64,000 nt of DNA from Variovorax paradoxus (GCF_902712855.1 NZ_LR743508.1:1178001-1242000); one strand, 5' to 3'. Counted from the first letter of the stretch, positions 42,461 through 51,587 are shown. Made by a program: numbers and translations. The notes: a model not told the origin generated them from the letters alone.

Positions 42461-43221
42461 CCCGTTTGAATGTCGTCCGCGAAGGCGAAGGCCCCTTCGT
42501 CGTGCTCAGCCATGCGCTCGGCTGCGACCTGCACATGTGGGACGCCGTGGCCGCGCAGCTGGCGCGCGCCCACACCGTGCTGCGCTACGACCACCGCAAC
42601 CATGGCGCCTCCGAGGTGGTGCCCGGCGCGTTGCGCATCGAGACGCTCGCGCAGGACGCGGCCGAGCTCATCCGGCGCGAGACGGGCGGCGAGCCGGTGC
42701 ACTTCGTGGGCCTGTCGATGGGCGGCATGACGGCGCAGGCGCTGGCCGTGCGCCACCCCGAGCTGCTGAAGACGGTGGTCATCGCCAATTCGTCGGCCCA
42801 CTATCCCGACCAGGCGCCCTGGCGCGCCCGCGCGGAAACCGTCGGTGCCCAGGGCGTGGCCGCCATCGCCGACGGCGCCGTCTCGCGCTGGCTCACGCCG
42901 GCCTTCGCCGCCACGCCCGAGGGCGCGGTGGCCTCCGGCCAGTTGCGCGACACGCTGGTGCGCACCGACGCGCAGGCCTATATCGCCAGCTGCAACGCGG
43001 TGGCGGCCATCGACTTCCGCGAGAGCAACCGCCGCATCGCCGTGCCCACGCTGGTGATCGGCGGCCTGCAGGACCTGGCCACGCCGATGGCCATGTCCGA
43101 GGCCGTGGCGGCGGCCATTCCGGGGGCGCGGCTGGCCACGATCGATGCGGCGCACGTGAGCGCCGTGGAGCGTCCGGCGGAATTCGCGCAACTGCTGATC
43201 GATTTCTGGCGCAGTCTTTGA
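42457..43221 (+). CDS. pcaD: 3-oxoadipate enol-lactonase
   Basis: A 254-residue alpha/beta hydrolase that opens beta-ketoadipate enol-lactone. The catalytic triad is visible: Ser in GLSMGGMTAQ, Asp in GLQDLATP, His in IDAAHVSAVERP; the oxyanion region is LSHALGCDLHMWD. It is the last gene of the operon 38706-43221. With PcaB and PcaC it converts carboxymuconate to beta-ketoadipate. Confidence 0.94.
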   Translation: MTRLNVVREGEGPFVVLSHALGCDLHMWDAVAAQLARAHTVLRYDHRNHGASEVVPGALRIETLAQDAAELIRRETGGEPVHFVGLSMGGMTAQALAVRHPELLKTVVIANSSAHYPDQAPWRARAETVGAQGVAAIADGAVSRWLTPAFAATPEGAVASGQLRDTLVRTDAQAYIASCNAVAAIDFRESNRRIAVPTLVIGGLQDLATPMAMSEAVAAAIPGARLATIDAAHVSAVERPAEFAQLLIDFWRSL

Positions 43222-43263
43222 GCGCGCGGCGCGGGGTACCGAACCTAGGTGTATCCCGTATTT

Positions 43264-43301
43264 CGTTCGATTAACGGACGTATTTGATCGATCATCGATC
43301 A
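43264..43301. promoter_or_regulatory. Operator candidates before the dehydroshikimate dehydratase gene
   Basis: Two adjacent inverted repeats: CGTTCG-ATTAA-CGGACG (one mismatch) at 43264-43280 and TGATCGA-TCA-TCGATCA (perfect) at 43285-43301. The first resembles the half sites of IclR-type operators. They lie 54-91 bases before the ATG, in the only gap of the cluster between pcaD and the dehydratase gene. Confidence 0.55.
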
Positions 43302-43354
43302 GTGGAGCGCTGAATCGATTGTGGCGCGCGTCGGGTGTTCCTAAAGTCCACCCC

Positions 43355-45238
43355 ATGCACCGCTCCATCGCCACCGTGTCCCTCAGCGGCACCCTTCGCC
43401 AGAAGCTCGATGCCGTCGCGGCCGCCGGCTTCGACGGCATCGAGCTGTTCGAGGCCGACTTCATCAACTTCAAGGGCACGGCCTCCGAGCTTCGCGGCAT
43501 CGCGGGCGACCTGGGCCTGACGATCGACCTCTACCAGCCCTTTCGCGACTTCGAGGCCATGCCCGAGGCGCAGTTCCGCCGCAGCCTGGAGCGCGCCGAG
43601 CGCAAGTTCGACCTGATGGAGGCCATGGGCGCGCCGCTGGTGCTGTGCTGCTCCAACACCTCGCCGCTGTGCGCGAACGACCCGGCGCTGGCCGCCGCCC
43701 AACTCCACGAACTCGCCGAGCGCGCCGCGCGCCGCAACCTGCGCGTGGGCTTCGAGGCGCTGGCCTGGGGCCGCCATACCTCGCTGTACGGCCAGGCCTG
43801 GAACATCGTGAAGCAGGCCGATCACGCGCACCTGGGCCTGATCCTCGACAGCTTCCACACGCTCTCGCTGAAGGACGACCCGGCGGGCATCGCCGGCATC
43901 CCGGGCGAGAAGATCTTCTTTCTTCAGATGGCCGACGCGCCGCTGCTGGCCATGGACGTGCTGCAGTGGGCGCGCCACCACCGCTCGTTCCCGGGCCAGG
44001 GCGACTTCGACGTCATCGGCTTCTTCGAGCAGGTGCTGCGCGCGGGCTATACCGGGCCGCTGTCGCTGGAGATCTTCAACGACATCTTCCGCGAGACGCC
44101 CAACCGCCGCACCGCGGTGGACGCGATGCGCTCGCTGCTGTACCTCGAGAGCGAGGCGCGCCAGCGCATGGCCGCGGCGGAACCGGTGCAGCCGCAGCGC
44201 GTGGAGCTCTTCAATCCGCCGCCGGTGCCGGCACTCTCCGGCCTGTCGTTCATCGAGTTCGCGGCCGACGAGGCTTCGGCCGCGACGCTGGCCGTGCTGC
44301 TGCCGCAACTGGGCTTCCGCCGCATCGGCACGCACCGCTCCAAGGCGGTGACGCTGTACCGCCAGGGCGACATCAACCTGATCGTGAATGCGCAGCCCGA
44401 CTCCTTCGCGCGCCAGCGCTTCGAGGCGCACGGCACCTCGGTGTGTGCGCTGGGCGTGCGTTGCGACGACCCGCTGGCCGCGGTGGGCCGCGCCACCGCG
44501 ATGCGCTCGCAGCGCCACGACAGCCCGGTCGGCCCCAACGAACTGCGCGTGCCGGCCATCGTGGCGCCTGGCGGCAACCTGATCCATTTCGTGCCCGAGG
44601 CGCTGGGTGCCAACGGCCTGTACGAGGCCGACTTCGTGCTCGACGATGCAGGCGCGGGCGCGAACGATGCGGGGCTTCAGCGCATCGACCACGTCGCGCT
44701 GGGCCTGGCCGTGGACCAGCAGGACACCTGGGTGCTGTTCACGCGCGCCGTGCTCGGCCTGGAGCCCAGCGAGAGCCTGGAGCTGGCCGATCCGTTCGGC
44801 CTCATCCGCAGCCGCGGCGTGGCCAATGCCGACCGCAGCCTGCGCCTGGTGCTCAACGTGTCGCTGAGCCAGCGCACCCGCACCGCGCGCACGCTGAGCG
44901 TGACCGGCGGCGGCGCGGTGCACCACATCGCGCTGGGCTGCGAGGACATCTTTGCGGCAGTGAAGGCGCTGCGCGCCAATGGCACGCGCTTCGTGCCGAT
45001 TTCCGACAACTACTACGACGACCTGGCCACGCGCATCGACATCGCGCCCGAGCTGCTGGCGCGCCTGCGCGAAGCGGGCGTGCTGTTCGACCGTTCGCCG
45101 GCCGGCGACTACCTGCATATCTATACCGAGAGCTTCGAGGGTGGACTGTTCTTCGAGGTCGCGCAGCGCGTGGGCAGCTACGACGCGTACGGCGCCCTCA
45201 ATGCACCGGCGCGCATGGCTTCGCAGGCGCAGGATTGA
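43355..45238 (+). CDS. quiC: Fused 3-dehydroshikimate dehydratase (sugar isomerase-like + HPPD-like domains)
   Basis: A 627-residue two-part protein. Residues 1-275 form a TIM barrel of the AP endonuclease 2 / xylose isomerase type (FDGIELFEADFINF, LGLILDSFHTLSL, FLQMADAP, LSLEIFNDIFRE) that dehydrates 3-dehydroshikimate to protocatechuate. Residues 290-620 are tandem VOC domains like 4-hydroxyphenylpyruvate dioxygenase (FIEFAADEASAATLAVLLPQLGF, RIDHVALGLAV, GAVHHIALGCEDIF, YTESFEGGLFFEVAQRVG), with His and Glu metal ligands in place. This fused form is known as QsuB/QuiC1-type. It feeds the PcaBCD steps; protocatechuate dioxygenase is absent here. Divergent evolution of the C-terminal half toward another activity cannot be ruled out. 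Confidence 0.9.
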   Translation: MHRSIATVSLSGTLRQKLDAVAAAGFDGIELFEADFINFKGTASELRGIAGDLGLTIDLYQPFRDFEAMPEAQFRRSLERAERKFDLMEAMGAPLVLCCSNTSPLCANDPALAAAQLHELAERAARRNLRVGFEALAWGRHTSLYGQAWNIVKQADHAHLGLILDSFHTLSLKDDPAGIAGIPGEKIFFLQMADAPLLAMDVLQWARHHRSFPGQGDFDVIGFFEQVLRAGYTGPLSLEIFNDIFRETPNRRTAVDAMRSLLYLESEARQRMAAAEPVQPQRVELFNPPPVPALSGLSFIEFAADEASAATLAVLLPQLGFRRIGTHRSKAVTLYRQGDINLIVNAQPDSFARQRFEAHGTSVCALGVRCDDPLAAVGRATAMRSQRHDSPVGPNELRVPAIVAPGGNLIHFVPEALGANGLYEADFVLDDAGAGANDAGLQRIDHVALGLAVDQQDTWVLFTRAVLGLEPSESLELADPFGLIRSRGVANADRSLRLVLNVSLSQRTRTARTLSVTGGGAVHHIALGCEDIFAAVKALRANGTRFVPISDNYYDDLATRIDIAPELLARLREAGVLFDRSPAGDYLHIYTESFEGGLFFEVAQRVGSYDAYGALNAPARMASQAQD

Positions 45239-45285
45239 TTTCGCTGGCTTTTCCGATCACTTACCCGTCAACACTGGAGACACAC

Positions 45286-46695
45286 ATGGCCAACACCACA
45301 GCCCGTGAGCCGCAAGGCAGGCACCAGTCGAAGAAGGCCGCGGCAAGCGGCTGGATCGGCTCGGCGCTGGAGTACTACGACTTCTTCATCTACGCCACCG
45401 CGGCGGCGCTGATCTTTCCGCAGATCTTCTTTCCCAAGGGCGATCCCAAGACCGCCATCATCGCGTCGCTCGCGACCTACGGCGTGGGCTATGTCGCACG
45501 CCCCATCGGCGCCTTCGTGCTCGGCCACTGGGGCGACACGCACGGCCGCAAGCAGGTGCTCGTGCTGTGCATGTTCCTGATGGGCTTCTCGACCGTGGCC
45601 GTGGGCCTGCTGCCGACCTACGACCAGGTCGGCCTGCTGGCACCCGCGCTGCTGGTGCTGCTGCGCCTGATCCAGGGCTTCGCCGTGGCCGGCGAGATCT
45701 CGGGCGCGAGCTCGATGATCCTGGAGCACGCGCCCTTCGGGCGCCGCGGCTTCTTCGCGAGCTTCACGCTGCAGGGCGTGCAGGCCGGGCAGATCCTGGC
45801 GGCCGCCGTGTTCCTGCCGCTGGCGCACTACATGCCCGAGGAAGCATTCAACTCGTGGGGCTGGCGCATTCCGTTCCTGCTGAGCTTCCTGGTCATCGTG
45901 GCCGGCTACATCATCCGCCGCGAAGTCGACGAGACCCCGGCCTTCGCCGAAGTCGACCAGAAGGGCGAGACGGCCAAGGCGCCGATCATCCAGGCCTTCA
46001 CCGACAGCTGGGCCGACATGCTGCGCGTGGTCTGCATGGCGCTGATGAACGTCATTCCGGTGGTGGCCACCGTGTTCGGCGCGGCCTATGCCGTGCAGGC
46101 GGCCTACGGCATCGGCTTCCAGAAGGACGTCTATCTCTGGATTCCGGTGCTGGGCAACATCCTGGCCGTGATCGTCATCCCCTACGTGGGCAACCTGTCG
46201 GACCGCATCGGCCGCCGCCCGCCGATCATCGTGGGCGCACTCGCCTCGGGCCTGCTCTCGTTCGTGTACCTGTACGCCATCAGCATCCGCAACGTGCCGC
46301 TGGCCATCGCGATGTCGCTGCTGATGTGGGGCATCGTGTACCAGGGCTACAACGCCACCTTCCCGAGCTTCTATCCGGAGCTGTTCCGCACCCGCAACCG
46401 CGTGTCGGCCATGGCCATCTCGCAGAACGTCGGCACCACCGTCACCGCGCTGCTGCCGGCCCTGTTCGCCGCCGTGGCGCCTCCGGGCTCGACCAACGTG
46501 TGGCTCACAGTGGGTGCCATCACCTTCGCGGTGACCGTGCTTGCAGCCCTGGCGGCCATGAGTGCCCGCGAGACGTACCGCATCCACATGAAGGACCTGG
46601 GCAAGCCCGACGCGGTGCCGGTCGACAAGCAGGAATACGACCGCCTGCGCGAGCAGACCATGGCCACCGCACGCATGGCCAAGGCCACGGCCTGA
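45286..46695 (+). CDS. MFS permease of the metabolite:proton symporter type (ShiA-like)
   Basis: A 469-residue 12-helix transporter of the MHS group. Marks are ASGWIGSALEYYDFFIYATAAALIF, RPIGAFVLGHWGDTHGRKQVL, RLIQGFAVAGEISGASSMILEHAP and GWRIPFLLSFLVIVAGYIIRREVDETPAF. The family includes ShiA (shikimate) and other acid permeases. Position right after the dehydroshikimate dehydratase gene, 47 bases away with GGAGA at eight bases, makes shikimate, quinate or dehydroshikimate the likely substrate. Confidence 0.9.
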   Translation: MANTTAREPQGRHQSKKAAASGWIGSALEYYDFFIYATAAALIFPQIFFPKGDPKTAIIASLATYGVGYVARPIGAFVLGHWGDTHGRKQVLVLCMFLMGFSTVAVGLLPTYDQVGLLAPALLVLLRLIQGFAVAGEISGASSMILEHAPFGRRGFFASFTLQGVQAGQILAAAVFLPLAHYMPEEAFNSWGWRIPFLLSFLVIVAGYIIRREVDETPAFAEVDQKGETAKAPIIQAFTDSWADMLRVVCMALMNVIPVVATVFGAAYAVQAAYGIGFQKDVYLWIPVLGNILAVIVIPYVGNLSDRIGRRPPIIVGALASGLLSFVYLYAISIRNVPLAIAMSLLMWGIVYQGYNATFPSFYPELFRTRNRVSAMAISQNVGTTVTALLPALFAAVAPPGSTNVWLTVGAITFAVTVLAALAAMSARETYRIHMKDLGKPDAVPVDKQEYDRLREQTMATARMAKATA

Positions 46696-46705
46696 CGCAG
46701 CGGCC

Positions 46706-46738
46706 GGTGCGCGAAAGGCCGAAGACCTTTCGCGCACC
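46706..46738. terminator. Strong hairpin after the ShiA-like gene
   Basis: A perfect 13-bp stem GGTGCGCGAAAGG / CCTTTCGCGCACC with a seven-base loop, eleven bases past the permease stop. No U run follows, so it may act as a processing or pausing site or as a Rho-assisted terminator. Confidence 0.6.
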
Positions 46739-46769
46739 AAGGGTTGCAGGCGCCGGGAAAAATGGCGCC

Positions 46770-47444
46770 ATGACTTCCCACCTCAAGATCGACTTCGTCT
46801 CCGATGTGTCCTGCCCCTGGTGCGCCGTGGGGCTCAGCTCGCTCGAGGCGGCATTGAAGAACGTGGCGCCCGACGTCACCGCGGAACTGCATTTCCAGCC
46901 CTTCGAGCTGAACCCGCAGATGCCCGCCGAAGGCCAGGACACCTTCGAGCACCTCAACGAAAAATACGGCTCCACGCGCGAGCAGCAAGCGCAGTCGCGC
47001 GAAATGATCCGCCAGCGCGGCGCCGCTGTCGGCTTCGAGTTCAGCCCCGACGGCCGCCCCCGCGTCTACAACACCTTCAACGCCCATCGCCTGCTGCACT
47101 GGGCCGAACTCGAGAGCCCGGCCAGGCAGGCAGCGCTGAAGAAGCTGCTGCTGAAGGCCTACTTCACCGACAGCCAGAATCCTTCGGACCCCGACGTGCT
47201 GGTGCGCGCGGCCACCGAGGCGGGCCTCGACCCGGTGCGCGCGCGCGAGATTCTCGACAGCGACGCGTATGCGCAGGAAACCCGCGATCGCGAGCGCATG
47301 TACACCGATGCCGGCATCCACTCGGTGCCCGCCATCATCATCAACGACCAGCACCTGATCTCCGGCGGCCAGCCGGTCGAGGTGTTCGAGCGCGCGCTGC
47401 GGCAGATCGCCGGGGCTGCACCGCCGAGCCTGTCCGTGGCCTGA
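46770..47444 (+). CDS. DsbA-family oxidoreductase, FrnE-like
   Basis: A 224-residue thioredoxin-fold protein with the active-site VSCPWCAVG near the N-terminus and the cis-Pro loop in IHSVPAIIINDQHLISGGQP. The helical insertion (LNEKYGSTREQQAQSREMI ... NTFNAHRLLHWAE) is that of the FrnE group. No signal peptide, so it works in the cytoplasm, as a disulfide isomerase or in polyketide or glutathione chemistry in relatives. It is separated from the upstream operon by a strong hairpin. Confidence 0.92.
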   Translation: MTSHLKIDFVSDVSCPWCAVGLSSLEAALKNVAPDVTAELHFQPFELNPQMPAEGQDTFEHLNEKYGSTREQQAQSREMIRQRGAAVGFEFSPDGRPRVYNTFNAHRLLHWAELESPARQAALKKLLLKAYFTDSQNPSDPDVLVRAATEAGLDPVRAREILDSDAYAQETRDRERMYTDAGIHSVPAIIINDQHLISGGQPVEVFERALRQIAGAAPPSLSVA

Positions 47445-47567
47445 CTTCGGGGGCGTCGCGGCGTCATCTTTGCGCAGCGTTACGAAGGTAAAGAGCGTCA
47501 ACGCGGCGCGGGTTTCCGCGGTTGAGGAGGCATCCTTGAATTTGCTGTCACCTCAGGAGCCCCGAAG

Positions 47568-48056
47568 ATGTTGATGAAGAAGAAAAGCCTCATGGCCGCC
47601 TCGGCCGTCGCGCTTGCCCTCGTGGCGGCGGTCTCGCTGCCCGCGCAAGCCGACGAATACGGCAAGCATCCGTTCTACCTGCACGCCTTGTCCGACCTGC
47701 GCACCGCTGCGTGGCAGGTGGAGCACCGCCGGCCCGAAGACGGGCAGGTCTCGCGCGACGAACAGGTGGTGGTCGACGAAATCCATGCCGCCATCGGCGA
47801 CCTGCAGCAAGCCGCATGGCTCGACGGCAAGCCCGTGCAATGGCGCGAGCCCACCGATGCATGGCTGCCGCGCGAAGGCCGCCTGCACGTGGCGGCCGAC
47901 CTGCTGCGCAAGGTGCGCTCCGACGTGGCGCGCGAAGAAGACGACCCGCGCTCGCGGCCGTTCCAGCAACGCGGCCTGGCACACGTCGACCTGGCGCTCG
48001 CCACCGCGCAGCACGCCATCGGCGATGTGCGCCACCACGACATGCGCAGGGAGTGA
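47568..48056 (+). CDS. Small exported helical protein, unknown function
   Basis: A 162-residue protein with a clear Sec signal (MKKKSLMAASAVALALVAAV, cleavage near AQA-DE). The mature part is helical, with many His, Arg, Asp and Glu (FYLHALSDLRTAAWQVEH, VDEIHAAIGDLQQAAWLDG, VDLALATAQHAIGDVRHHD) and no Cys, so a four-helix periplasmic protein is likely. I do not recognise the family. An AGGAG lies ten bases before the first ATG. It lies just before the DUF1800 gene and its stop overlaps a possible GTG start of that gene. Confidence 0.78.
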   Translation: MLMKKKSLMAASAVALALVAAVSLPAQADEYGKHPFYLHALSDLRTAAWQVEHRRPEDGQVSRDEQVVVDEIHAAIGDLQQAAWLDGKPVQWREPTDAWLPREGRLHVAADLLRKVRSDVAREEDDPRSRPFQQRGLAHVDLALATAQHAIGDVRHHDMRRE

Positions 48057-48061
48057 GGGCG

Positions 48062-49652
48062 GTGCCTGTCGCTGCTTCGCGCTTCTCCATGCGCCGCGCG
48101 TCGATGGCGCTTGGCGCGTGCGCGCTGGCCCTGCTCGCGGCCTGCGAAAGCACCGGGCGACCGCCGGCCCCTGGTGTCGGTGTCGCTGCCCTCGGCGCCG
48201 GTGAACGAAGCCACGCGCCTGCGCTGGCTCGACCGCGTGAGCTGGGGCGCCAACGCCAGCAGCGACGCGCAGCTCGCGCAGCGCGGGCTGTCGTTGTGGA
48301 TGCGTGACCAACTCAACCCGCGCCCCGCGCCGCTGCCGGCTGCCGCGCAGGCGCAGATCGACGCCATGGCCATTTCGCGCACCCCGCTCGACCAGCTCGT
48401 GACCGCGCTCGATGCACAGCGCAAGGCCGCCGACGCGCTGCCCGACGAAGCGCAGAAGAAGGCCGCGCGCCAGGCCTACCAGCAGCAGCTCAACCTTCTC
48501 GCAAGAGAGGCGCAGCAACGCTTCGTGCTGCGCGCGCTGTATTCGCCCAACCAGCTGCAGGAGCAGATGACCTGGTTCTGGATGAACCACTTCAACGTCA
48601 ACCTGCGCAAGGACAACATCCGCGCGATGGTGGGCGACTACGAGGAGAACGCCATCCGCCCGCATGCGCTCGGCAAGTTCCGCGAGCTGCTCGGTGCCAC
48701 GCTGCACCATCCGGCGATGCTGCGCTATCTCGACAACGCGCAGAACGCCGCCAACCGCATCAACGAGAACTACGCGCGCGAACTGATGGAGCTGCACACC
48801 ATGGGCGTGGGCAGCGGCTATTCGCAGGCCGACGTGCAGGAGCTTGCGCGCGTGCTCACCGGCGTGGGCGTGAGCTACCAGCCGCTCGATGCGCCGCCGC
48901 CCAACGTACGTCCGGCACTGCGGGCCGACTACGTGCGAAAGGGCCTGTTCGAGTTCAACCCCAACAGGCACGACTACGGCCCGAAGACGCTGCTGGGCCA
49001 GCCCATTGAAAGCCGCGGCCTGGCCGAGGCCGACGAGGCGCTCGACCGCCTTGCGCGCGCACCCGCCACCGCGCGTTTCGTCTCGCGCAAGCTCGCTGTG
49101 TACTTCGTGTCGGACGATCCGCCGCAGGCGCTGGTCGAACGCATGGCCGCGGCGTTCACACGCAGCGACGGCGACATCGCCGCCACGCTGAAGACGCTTT
49201 TCGAGTCGCCCGAGTTCGCCGCGTCGCTCGGCCGCAAGTTCCGCGACCCGGTGCACTACGTGATGGCCGGCGTGCGGCTCGCATACGACGACCGCGTGGC
49301 GCTCAACGTGAATCCCATGCTCAACTGGATCAACCGCATGGGCGAGCCGCTGTACGGGCACGAGACGCCCGATGGCTATCCGCTGAACGAGGCGGCATGG
49401 GCGAGTGCCGGGCAGATGAACACGCGCTTCGAGATCGCGCGCGCCATCGGCGCGAACGGGGCCGTGCTGTTCCGCACGGACGACAAGGCGCCGCTGGAGA
49501 AGCCCACCTTTCCGCAACTGGCCGAGTCGCATGCGGTGCGCACGATGCAGGGCGTCTTGGGCGCGGACACGCGCGAGGCGCTGGCGCAGGCGAAGAACCC
49601 GCAGGAATGGAACACCTTCCTGCTGGCTTCGCCGGAGCTGATGAGGCGGTGA
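48062..49652 (+). pseudogene. DUF1800 protein, frameshifted at its lipoprotein signal
   Basis: From about 48200 the frame encodes a nearly full DUF1800 protein: LRWLDRVSWGANASS, LYSPNQLQEQMTWFWMNHFNV, NYARELMELHTMGVG, YSQADVQELARVLTGVGV, FNPNRHDYGPKTLLGQ and VHYVMAGVRLAY. Its natural N-terminus, a lipoprotein signal (MRRASMALGACALALLAAC) followed by ESTGRPPAP, is in another frame. Removing one C from the CCCC run near 48172 would join them as PAL-VSVSLPSAP. Either a sequencing error, a recent frameshift mutation or a slippery site. DUF1800 and DUF1501 genes occur together widely; function is unknown, with an exported location. Start at GTG 48062 or ATG 48089 is uncertain. Confidence 0.8.
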
Positions 49653-50181
49653 TGGTTTTCTGCTTTTCTCTTCGAGGGAGAGCGTGGGCGGCGCGCTTGC
49701 GAAGGGCCACGCCCTCACCCCAGCACTTTCCCGCAAGCGGGAGAGGGGGCAATGCATGAGCGAATCTATGGCTGTTTGCCTGTCTCTCAGCCATCGGAGG
49801 GAGTAGTGCACGAGCGAACGCTGGCTGCTGCCCCTTTTGCGCCAACAGGGGAGGGCGCAAGGCGCAAGCGAGGCGGGTGGCTGTTGCCCCCTCTCCCGCT
49901 TGCGGGAAAGGGCTGGGGTGAGGGCGCTACGGCGTGGTATCGAAGGTCCGGGTGAGACGAGCGCCGCTTGCCCCCATCCCAGCCTTCCCCCAAAGGGGGA
50001 AGGAGCAATGCAGGAGTGCCGCTAACGCGGCTTCGGGTTTTTCCTCCCTCCCCCTCTGGGGGAGGGCAGGGGTGGGGGCAAGCGGCGTTCGATGAAGCGC
50101 CGCGACGGTTGTGAAGGCCGTCGTGCCCCCATCCAACCTTCCCTCAGAGGGGGAAGGAGCAATGCGTAGAAAGGACACGTC
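49653..50181. repeat. Cluster of G+C-rich palindromic intergenic repeats
   Basis: The 529-base gap between the DUF1800 and DUF1501 genes has no credible gene and holds at least six short palindromic units of the types TCCCGCAAGCGGGA, CCCCCAAAGGGGG and CTCCCCCTCTGGGGGAG, several ending GGAGCAATGC. Two of them (49712-49752 and 49884-49924) are inverted copies of one another with one mismatch in 41 bases. Such units disperse through genomes of this family; they may end transcripts or merely persist as neutral repeats. Confidence 0.75.
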
Positions 50182-51393
50182 ATGCAACGCAGAGACCTCT
50201 TGAAACTCATGGCCGCAGCCCCCTTCGCAGGTGCTGCGGGCCGGCTCATGGCCGCGCCGGCCGCCGAAGGCGCCAAGCTGCTCGTCGTGTTCCTGCGCGG
50301 CGCCTACGACTGCAACAGCCTGCTGGTGCCCATCTCGAGCGACTTCTACTACGCCTCGCGCCCCAACATCGCGATCGCGCGTCCCGGCGCGGCCAACGGG
50401 GCACTGCCGCTCGACAGCGACTGGGGCCTGCACCCCGCGCTCGCGCAGAGCGTGATGCCGCTCTTCCAGCAGAAGCAGGCCGCGTTCATCGCCTTCGCCG
50501 GCACGGACGACCTCACGCGCAGCCACTTCGAGACGCAGGACTCCATCGAACTCGGGCAGGCGCTCGACCGGCGGCGCGACTACCGCTCGGGCTTCCTCAA
50601 CCGCCTGGCGGGCGTGCTCGGCGCGGGCCCGATCACCGACGTGTCGCCGATCGCCTTCACCGACCAGCTGCCGGTCTCGATGCGCGGCGATGCCAGGACC
50701 GCCAACATGGCGCTCGCAGGCAACGCGCGCCCGGGGATCGACGCACGCCAGAGCCAGGTCATCGCGGCCATGTACCGCAACACCTCGCTCGCGCAACCCG
50801 TGGCCGAGGGCTTCCAGGTGCGCGACGAGGTCATGCGCGCCGTGCAGGCCGAGATGGACGCCGCCAGCCGCAACGCCATGAGCGCGAAGGGCTTCGAGCT
50901 GGTCGCGCGGCGCATGGCGCTCCTGATGCGCGACCGCTTCGACCTGGGCTTCGTCGACGTCGGCGGCTGGGACACGCACGTGGGGCAGGGCGCCGCCACC
51001 GGCTATCTGGCCAACCGTTTCGAGGAACTGGGCCGCGGCGTGGCCGGCTTCGCGCAGGAAATGGGCGAAGACGCATGGCGCCAGACCGTGGTGGTCGTCA
51101 TCAGCGAGTTCGGCCGCACTTTCCGCGAGAACGGCAATCGCGGCACCGACCACGGGCATGGCACCGTGTACTGGGTGCTCGGCGGCGGGCTCGCGGCGCA
51201 GGCCGGCGGGCGCGTGGTGGGCGAGCAGCAGGCCCTGACGCAGGCCACGCTGTTCCAGAACCGCGACTGGCCGGTGCTCAACGAGTACCGCGCGGTGTTC
51301 GGCGGCTTGTTCCAGCGGATGTACGGCCTGTCGCCGGCGCAGCTGGGCCGTGTCTTCGACGGGGTCGCGCCGAAGGATCTGCAATTCGTCTGA
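50182..51393 (+). CDS. DUF1501 family exported protein
   Basis: A 403-residue protein of the DUF1501 (sulfatase/alkaline-phosphatase-like fold) family. It begins MQRRDLLKLMAAAPFAGAA, a twin-arginine-type signal, and carries LLVVFLRGAYDCNSLLVPI, AGTDDLTRSHFETQDSIE, LGFVDVGGWDTHVGQG, VVVVISEFGRTFRENGNRGTDHGHG and VLGGGLAAQ. The Asp, His and Glu residues in these blocks are those expected to hold metal. It is the usual partner of DUF1800 genes, here after a 529-base repeat cluster. Substrate unknown. Confidence 0.92.
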   Translation: MQRRDLLKLMAAAPFAGAAGRLMAAPAAEGAKLLVVFLRGAYDCNSLLVPISSDFYYASRPNIAIARPGAANGALPLDSDWGLHPALAQSVMPLFQQKQAAFIAFAGTDDLTRSHFETQDSIELGQALDRRRDYRSGFLNRLAGVLGAGPITDVSPIAFTDQLPVSMRGDARTANMALAGNARPGIDARQSQVIAAMYRNTSLAQPVAEGFQVRDEVMRAVQAEMDAASRNAMSAKGFELVARRMALLMRDRFDLGFVDVGGWDTHVGQGAATGYLANRFEELGRGVAGFAQEMGEDAWRQTVVVVISEFGRTFRENGNRGTDHGHGTVYWVLGGGLAAQAGGRVVGEQQALTQATLFQNRDWPVLNEYRAVFGGLFQRMYGLSPAQLGRVFDGVAPKDLQFV

Positions 51394-51552
51394 GGCCGGC
51401 CTGCAAGCAGGCAACCGCGGCCGGCCGCCATGGCGCGCCAGCGATGGCCGCAGCCAGCCGCACGACCGTCATTGGCGACGCATGAAGTTTCATTTGTTGC
51501 AAAGGCGCCTCGAAACCAGGGGATTTGCGCCGTTTCCTGTTACGTCTAGCCT

Positions 51553-51583
51553 TCTCTCCAGTATTAAAACAACACTGGAGAGA
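51553..51583 (+). promoter_or_regulatory. Hairpin covering the ribosome binding site of the dioxygenase gene
   Basis: TCTCTCCAGT (51553-51562) and ACTGGAGAGA (51574-51583) form a perfect 10-bp inverted repeat with an A+T-rich 11-base loop. The right arm contains the GGAG Shine-Dalgarno element and ends four bases before the ATG. At DNA level it could be an operator, at RNA level a translation switch. Confidence 0.6.
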
Positions 51584-51587
51584 GACC

